Assembly: GCA_016930795.1 (NCBI GenBank)
Contig: JAFGFY010000007.1
Coordinates: 1-34,929, forward strand
From: Deltaproteobacteria bacterium
GTDB taxonomy: Bacteria; Desulfobacterota; DSM-4660; Desulfatiglandales; HGW-15
Direction: 5' to 3'
Length of the DNA: 34,929 nucleotides
Both the position numbers and the translations under genes were made by a program. The notes under the pieces were generated by a model. It searched no databases. It had not been told where the DNA came from and saw nothing but the letters and a program-made list of their open reading frames with translations. Each line of letters starts with the position of its first letter. Within the stretch, counting starts at the first letter, position 1. Positions 30,850 through 34,929 of this stretch are shown here, in pieces.

Positions 30850-33549
30850 TCAATCCACTGGCACGCGTTGCTTCAGCTCTTCAAACCAGTTCAGGACGAT
30901 GTTGATATTTGGTCGAGGTGTCTCCTCTGTGGACCTGACAGCAGCTAGCTTCATCATAAGGAACCGTTTGCCATCCGGGTGGATGTCCCATGCATGACCT
31001 TCGTTCCCTCCGCCTAAAAGGCTGATATAAGTGTCTGGAAAAAGCATTTTGGGTTTACCAAGTGCAAATTTCGGTTCTGTATCCACCGGTACTGCCATGA
31101 TTCCATCGGGACTGCGATAAAACAATTCCTTACCATCCGGCGACCACAACGGACCTATTCCTGTACCTGGAGAAACTTGCCACTTCCCCTTATTCACATC
31201 AGGAAATGGACGTACGTATACTCCCCAATGGTCCGACTCCATTGCTGTATACGCAATCCAACGTCCGTCAGGTGAGATCTTCGGCTGCATCTCTACGTAC
31301 TCTTCCGCTAACAGGAGTTTGTGCTCATGGTCACCTTCCATGGATAGCATTCCAATGTCCATTCCATCCGGCAAAATTAACTCGCCAGTGATCAGGGTGT
31401 TTCCATCTTTTGAAAAACACCAGGGGAAGGGGAATCGATCTGGTACAGAACCAAGAAACTCTACCTCGCCTGTGCCATCAGCATTCTTCCAGTAAACGCC
31501 TCCTTCTTCACGAACTGAAAAAAACACGATTCGATTCCCGTCAGGAGTCCAAATGGGTTGTATATCCTGTCCTTCGAAGAAAGTCAGACGCGTCATAGTT
31601 TCACGAGAAATATCCCAAATCCAGATGTCCTGATTATCACCATCCGAAATTGCCAAAGCTACTTTTGATCCATCAGGGGAAAGTCTGGGAAATGCGAAAG
31701 TATCGGGTTTGGTTGAAAGCGTCTTTTCTTCTCCCTCCCTGTCTACCCACATGAGAGTTCGTGGTGGGGCAGTTGTCTCAGCGCTGTCGACTACATAAGC
31801 CAACATGCCATTATCAGAAAAACCATAATTTGCAGTCCCAGTATATTGACCATAAGCCCGTTGCACTCCTTCAACAACGGGTACCGCCCCTCCTATTATT
31901 TCCAGGTTGTTAGCATCAAATATAACGGCGTATAAGACACCTCCTAACGCATAGACGAGATGCCCTGTGGGTACATAGCGAGCATCACTGCCTCCAGATA
32001 TAAGGACTTTTCGTTCGCCTGATTCGAGCGACTGTACTACAATTTGTGCTTCATCCCAGCTGGTTGAATCCGGTTCAGCAAACGCAAACATCACCCACTT
32101 TCTATTGGGCAATATTTGCGGTCCATAGATGTATTCATTCGCTTCTTTTTTTTTCAATAATTCTGCAGGGCCACCATTTGCGGAGACACGCATGATGCCA
32201 GTGCCTTGTCCGAACAAAATAGTGCCATCATCACCCCAAGTCACACCATAGGGATTAGTAGCATCGCATAGCGTAACGGGTGCTCCGCCGTTAACGGTGA
32301 TTTTCTTCAACTGCCCGTCCGCACTAGACCAGAAACCTACCCATTGGCCATCGGGTGAGAAGAAGGGAGTGTTCGGATTTTCTTCTGTACCCAGAATAGG
32401 TCTTGCCGTCAGTTCGTTGAGATTCCTGAGATATAATTGTCGGTTTGCGACATAAGTAATGTTCATTCCATCGGGTGATATTGCTATAACCGGGCGTCCG
32501 ATATTTGTGAATTCCTGATCAGACGGCAACTCGTGGTTAAGGCGAATGACTCGACGCGGTTCGGATGTTTTCAGGTTCCAGACAACAATTCCAACGATGA
32601 CTGCTGTCAGGATCACAACTGAGGCAATCAAGGCTAGTGTGGATCGTTTATTCCTACGAGGCTCAACAGTGCTGATAGGTTGAGCAAAAATGCCGCTGGG
32701 ATCAGACAGGGCTTGTTCAATCTCATATCGAGCATCACCAATACTGGAGTATCTTTTCCGCATGTCCTTTTGCAGACAACGGGAGAGTAGTTCACGCACT
32801 CTCGGATGGAGGTTCGCTGGAAGCATTTCCATATTTGCATCAAGTTTGACAACCGATGCAAGAGTGTCGGTTACGTCCGTTCCAGAAAAGGCAGCTTTTC
32901 CTGTAAGCATTTCATAGAGGACAACCCCGAATGCCCAAATGTCAGCCCTCCTGTCCACAAGCTTTCCACGGGCCTGCTCCGGAGACATGTAGGCGGCGGT
33001 TCCGAGAATGACTCCCTGCCGTGTAGCCGCCGCGCTGAGGGTCGGAGAGTCCGCTGGATCCATTTTATTCGAATCCCCCGCATAGGCCTTTGCCAGCCCG
33101 AAGTCCAGAACCTTGACCTTGCCGTCGGGCGTCACCTTGATATTGGCAGGTTTCAGGTCCCGGTGAATCACACCCTTTTCATGAGCAGCTTCCAGGGCTT
33201 CCGCCATCTGAAGGGCGAGTTTCAGGGCTTCTTCAACGGGGATGGGACCGGACTTTATCCGATCCCTCAGCGTATCCCCCTCGATGAGTTCCATGACCAG
33301 GAAGTGCGTGCCTTCAGACTCTTCCAGGCCATGGATGGCGGCTATGTTGGGGTGATTGAGTGAAGCCAGGAGTTTGGCTTCACGCTGAAACCGGGCGACA
33401 CGATCCGCATCCCTCGCAAACTCTTCGGGTAGCACCTTGATCGCCACGTCTCTTCCCAACTTCGTGTCCTTGGCCTGATAGACCTCTCCCATACCGCCCT
33501 TACCGATTTGGGAGGTGATTTCATAATGTACGAGTGTTTTTCCGATCAT
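30850..33549 (-). CDS. Eukaryotic-like Ser/Thr protein kinase with C-terminal PD40 beta-propeller
   Basis: This is an 899-residue membrane kinase. The cytoplasmic kinase domain (about 8-270) has the glycine loop GKGGMGEVY, ATP-binding Lys38 (VAIKVL), catalytic HRDLKPAN with Asp131, metal-binding DFG (Asp149) and the GTAAYMSPEQARG activation-loop end, so it should be active. One membrane segment lies at about 305-328 (STLALIASVVILTAVIVGIVVW). The outer part (about 335-890) has repeated WD40-like PD40/TolB-type blades such as FSPDGQWVGFWS, LSPDGSKVALA, WTPDGNRIVFFS, ISPDGRWIAYTA and WSPDGKELFYRS. AGGAGG precedes the ATG. Signal and targets are unknown. A TPR protein lies upstream on the same strand, behind a palindromic repeat. 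Confidence 0.95.
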   Translation of the reverse strand: MIGKTLVHYEITSQIGKGGMGEVYQAKDTKLGRDVAIKVLPEEFARDADRVARFQREAKLLASLNHPNIAAIHGLEESEGTHFLVMELIEGDTLRDRIKSGPIPVEEALKLALQMAEALEAAHEKGVIHRDLKPANIKVTPDGKVKVLDFGLAKAYAGDSNKMDPADSPTLSAAATRQGVILGTAAYMSPEQARGKLVDRRADIWAFGVVLYEMLTGKAAFSGTDVTDTLASVVKLDANMEMLPANLHPRVRELLSRCLQKDMRKRYSSIGDARYEIEQALSDPSGIFAQPISTVEPRRNKRSTLALIASVVILTAVIVGIVVWNLKTSEPRRVIRLNHELPSDQEFTNIGRPVIAISPDGMNITYVANRQLYLRNLNELTARPILGTEENPNTPFFSPDGQWVGFWSSADGQLKKITVNGGAPVTLCDATNPYGVTWGDDGTILFGQGTGIMRVSANGGPAELLKKKEANEYIYGPQILPNRKWVMFAFAEPDSTSWDEAQIVVQSLESGERKVLISGGSDARYVPTGHLVYALGGVLYAVIFDANNLEIIGGAVPVVEGVQRAYGQYTGTANYGFSDNGMLAYVVDSAETTAPPRTLMWVDREGEEKTLSTKPDTFAFPRLSPDGSKVALAISDGDNQDIWIWDISRETMTRLTFFEGQDIQPIWTPDGNRIVFFSVREEGGVYWKNADGTGEVEFLGSVPDRFPFPWCFSKDGNTLITGELILPDGMDIGMLSMEGDHEHKLLLAEEYVEMQPKISPDGRWIAYTAMESDHWGVYVRPFPDVNKGKWQVSPGTGIGPLWSPDGKELFYRSPDGIMAVPVDTEPKFALGKPKMLFPDTYISLLGGGNEGHAWDIHPDGKRFLMMKLAAVRSTEETPRPNINIVLNWFEELKQRVPVD

Positions 33550-33564
33550 TGAATGCCTCCTATG

Positions 33565-33775
33565 CCACCAAGACGGAAATTCGAAATGCGAATATCGAAA
33601 TCCGAAGCAAATTCAAAATTCAAATGTTTGGAATGACAGAAACGACTACAAGGATTTTTTCTGTTCATCGCCATTTCTAATCACTATTTGATTGTTTTGA
33701 ATTTTTGTCATTCTAATTTTTTGTATTGTTTCAAATTTCGGATTTCGTGTTTCGAGTTTTCAAGTTTTTTGTTGT
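33565..33775. repeat. Palindromic intergenic repeat built from CGAAATC-like heptamers
   Basis: The left arm (about 33570-33640) consists of successive 7-base units related to CGAAATC, then AATTCAA units and a GAATGACA stretch. The right arm (about 33680-33762) is the approximate reverse complement with the same order of units, so the whole could form a ~200-base hairpin. It occupies almost all of the gap between the TPR and kinase genes. Similar heptamer palindromes are, from memory, frequent between genes in some environmental genomes. Confidence 0.6.
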
Positions 33776-33783
33776 TTTGGTTT

Positions 33784-34929
33784 TCAATTACACACAAAAT
33801 CATCATCACCAACTGGATGACAGAGATCGGGCCAGCCGTATTCTTTCCAGTAGTCGACGAGACCAATTTCTTTAGCCCACTCTTTGAATCGAGGTAACTG
33901 TCGAACCTCCTTCATTACAGGGAACCAGGAGAAGTATAACCATGCACCATTTATGCTAACCGCTTTCTCCAGGGATTCCATCGCGAAATCATAGTCGCCA
34001 TAATAGGCTGCCAAAACTGAAATATTCATAAATCTTCCACTATCTAACTTACTGTCATCAATATAAATTCGACGTAATTCAGCAAGCCCCTCTTTAGGAG
34101 AATCAGGATACGCCTTTACCACTTCAAATTCCTTAGAGGAACCCACGATTTCCTCAGGGGTGATGACATCTTTTGCACCGAGACGGAACATTGATATGGA
34201 AGGCCCTTCCCAACCTTGATCAAATAATGCATTACCCATTGCATATTTATCCTCAGCTTGCTGCACATCACCAAGAATGCCGGAGATTATAAGAGAGTTC
34301 ATATAATTAGTGCTGTTGAGAGGGTCGCCCTGCCGAAAGGCCTCGATAAATTCATTTGCTCTTTCGAAGTTGCCAACAGCAATAGAGTACACATTTAATC
34401 CAAAATAATGACAATTTATGGGGTCGTATGATCTTTTCATAGCCTCACGATAGGCCGATTCCGCTTCAATAAATTCACTCCTTAGTAATCTTGCCAATCC
34501 CAAAGAATAGTATGCTTCTGCCAGATTTGGTTCTAGTTCAACCGCTCTTAATGCAGCTTTTAACCCTAGGTCTTGATCTGAATTAACACGATAACCTGGT
34601 GTAAATGCTAATTGATACCAATAAATTACCACCCTCAACGTCCACGCAAGTGCGAACTCAGGGTCTAACTCAATCGCTTTTTCAATGGATCGTAAAGCTA
34701 AGTCGCGCTGCCAGTTAGTAATTTGCACTTTAGCAACCAAGAAGTTTTCATAGGCTTCCATATTGTCAGTGCCACCCAACTGTTTAGAGGCCTTGTCTAT
34801 TCCAAATGTCAATTTTAATTCGTCCGCAACACAAGTCGCAATGTCTTCCTGAACTGCAAAAAGTTCTTTTACCTTGAGTTCCCTGTCATATGTCTTCGAC
34901 CAAAGATGTGAACCATCAATCGCTTTAAT
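33784..34929 (-). CDS. TPR protein, 5' part outside the window
   Basis: The frame stays open from the stop at 33784 to the right window edge, giving 381 residues with no true start visible; the TTG at 34812 is internal. The first residues read GSHLWSKTYDRELK...LFAVQEDIATCVADELKL, the pattern found just before the TPRs in long signalling proteins (kinase-, cyclase- or winged-helix-linked). TPR units follow, for example IEKAIELDPEFALAW, ALRAVELEPNLAEAYYSLGLARL and SLEKAVSINGAWLYF. The C-terminal tail WPDLCHPVGDDDFVCN has two cysteines. The missing N-terminus probably carries a catalytic or DNA-binding domain. It lies upstream of the propeller kinase on the same strand, with a palindromic repeat between. 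Confidence 0.85.
   Translation of the reverse strand: MKAIDGSHLWSKTYDRELKVKELFAVQEDIATCVADELKLTFGIDKASKQLGGTDNMEAYENFLVAKVQITNWQRDLALRSIEKAIELDPEFALAWTLRVVIYWYQLAFTPGYRVNSDQDLGLKAALRAVELEPNLAEAYYSLGLARLLRSEFIEAESAYREAMKRSYDPINCHYFGLNVYSIAVGNFERANEFIEAFRQGDPLNSTNYMNSLIISGILGDVQQAEDKYAMGNALFDQGWEGPSISMFRLGAKDVITPEEIVGSSKEFEVVKAYPDSPKEGLAELRRIYIDDSKLDSGRFMNISVLAAYYGDYDFAMESLEKAVSINGAWLYFSWFPVMKEVRQLPRFKEWAKEIGLVDYWKEYGWPDLCHPVGDDDFVCN

Noticed and set aside
30858-30872. Sigma54-like TGGCAC...TTGC
   Set aside because: The spacing is three bases instead of five and it lies inside the kinase coding region.
32806-33363. 185-codon plus-strand open frame
   Set aside because: Antisense shadow of the Ser/Thr kinase catalytic domain.
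1-34929. CRISPR arrays, tRNA and rRNA genes
   Set aside because: No regularly spaced identical repeats and no tRNA or rRNA signature sequences were seen; the octamer and heptamer arrays have no spacers.

Overview
The window looks like chromosomal DNA of an uncultured deltaproteobacterium (Desulfobacterota-type anaerobe). I infer this from the mix of genes: an NfnAB-type electron-bifurcating transhydrogenase, a 2-oxoacid:ferredoxin oxidoreductase, an rnc - radical SAM - era block, sigma54-dependent NtrC-type regulation, and a radical SAM protein and SnoaL proteins of types common in such genomes. No rRNA, tRNA, CRISPR array or intact insertion sequence was recognised. Taxonomy is inference only.

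Layout. 1-2.6 kb: a possible membrane-protein fragment at the left edge, two divergent SnoaL/NTF2-like proteins and a ferredoxin-nitroreductase fusion. 2.7-4.2 kb: the C-terminal stump of a hydantoinase B gene directly behind an uncharacterised radical SAM gene. 4.3-4.6 kb: a long nested palindrome. 4.7-9.1 kb: two paralogous membrane histidine kinases followed by one NtrC-type response regulator. 9.4-12.2 kb (minus strand): rnc, a radical SAM gene and era, with a 162-bp MITE-like element just upstream of rnc. 13.1-14.6 kb: an HD-GYP c-di-GMP phosphodiesterase overlapping oligoribonuclease. 14.6-18.9 kb (minus strand): panB, panE, nfnA, nfnB. 19.4-22.3 kb: two convergent membrane proteins, a zinc-ribbon protein and a rhomboid protease, that share a homologous C-terminal helical-repeat domain. 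22.9-24.2 kb: a Tat-exported metallophosphoesterase with an altered metal motif. 24.3-26.7 kb: the 2-oxoacid:ferredoxin oxidoreductase. 27.2-29.7 kb: an ornithine-type aminotransferase divergent from a TrmB-family regulator. 29.7-30.8 kb: gene-free DNA with octamer arrays and a candidate small RNA. 30.8-34.9 kb: a Ser/Thr kinase with a beta-propeller and a TPR protein running off the window, separated by a heptamer-based palindrome.

How the parts work together. The clearest regulatory circuit is the TrmB regulator: the same inverted repeat, GTTGCT-N8-AGCAAC, sits just after the -10 element of the aminotransferase promoter and in the leader of the regulator's own gene. The HD-GYP/orn overlap would couple c-di-GMP breakdown to removal of its product pGpG. 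NfnAB and the ferredoxin-linked 2-oxoacid oxidoreductase both use reduced ferredoxin. Several start codons were reassigned from Shine-Dalgarno positions and paralogue alignment (nitroreductase, first kinase, nfnB, orn, TrmB).
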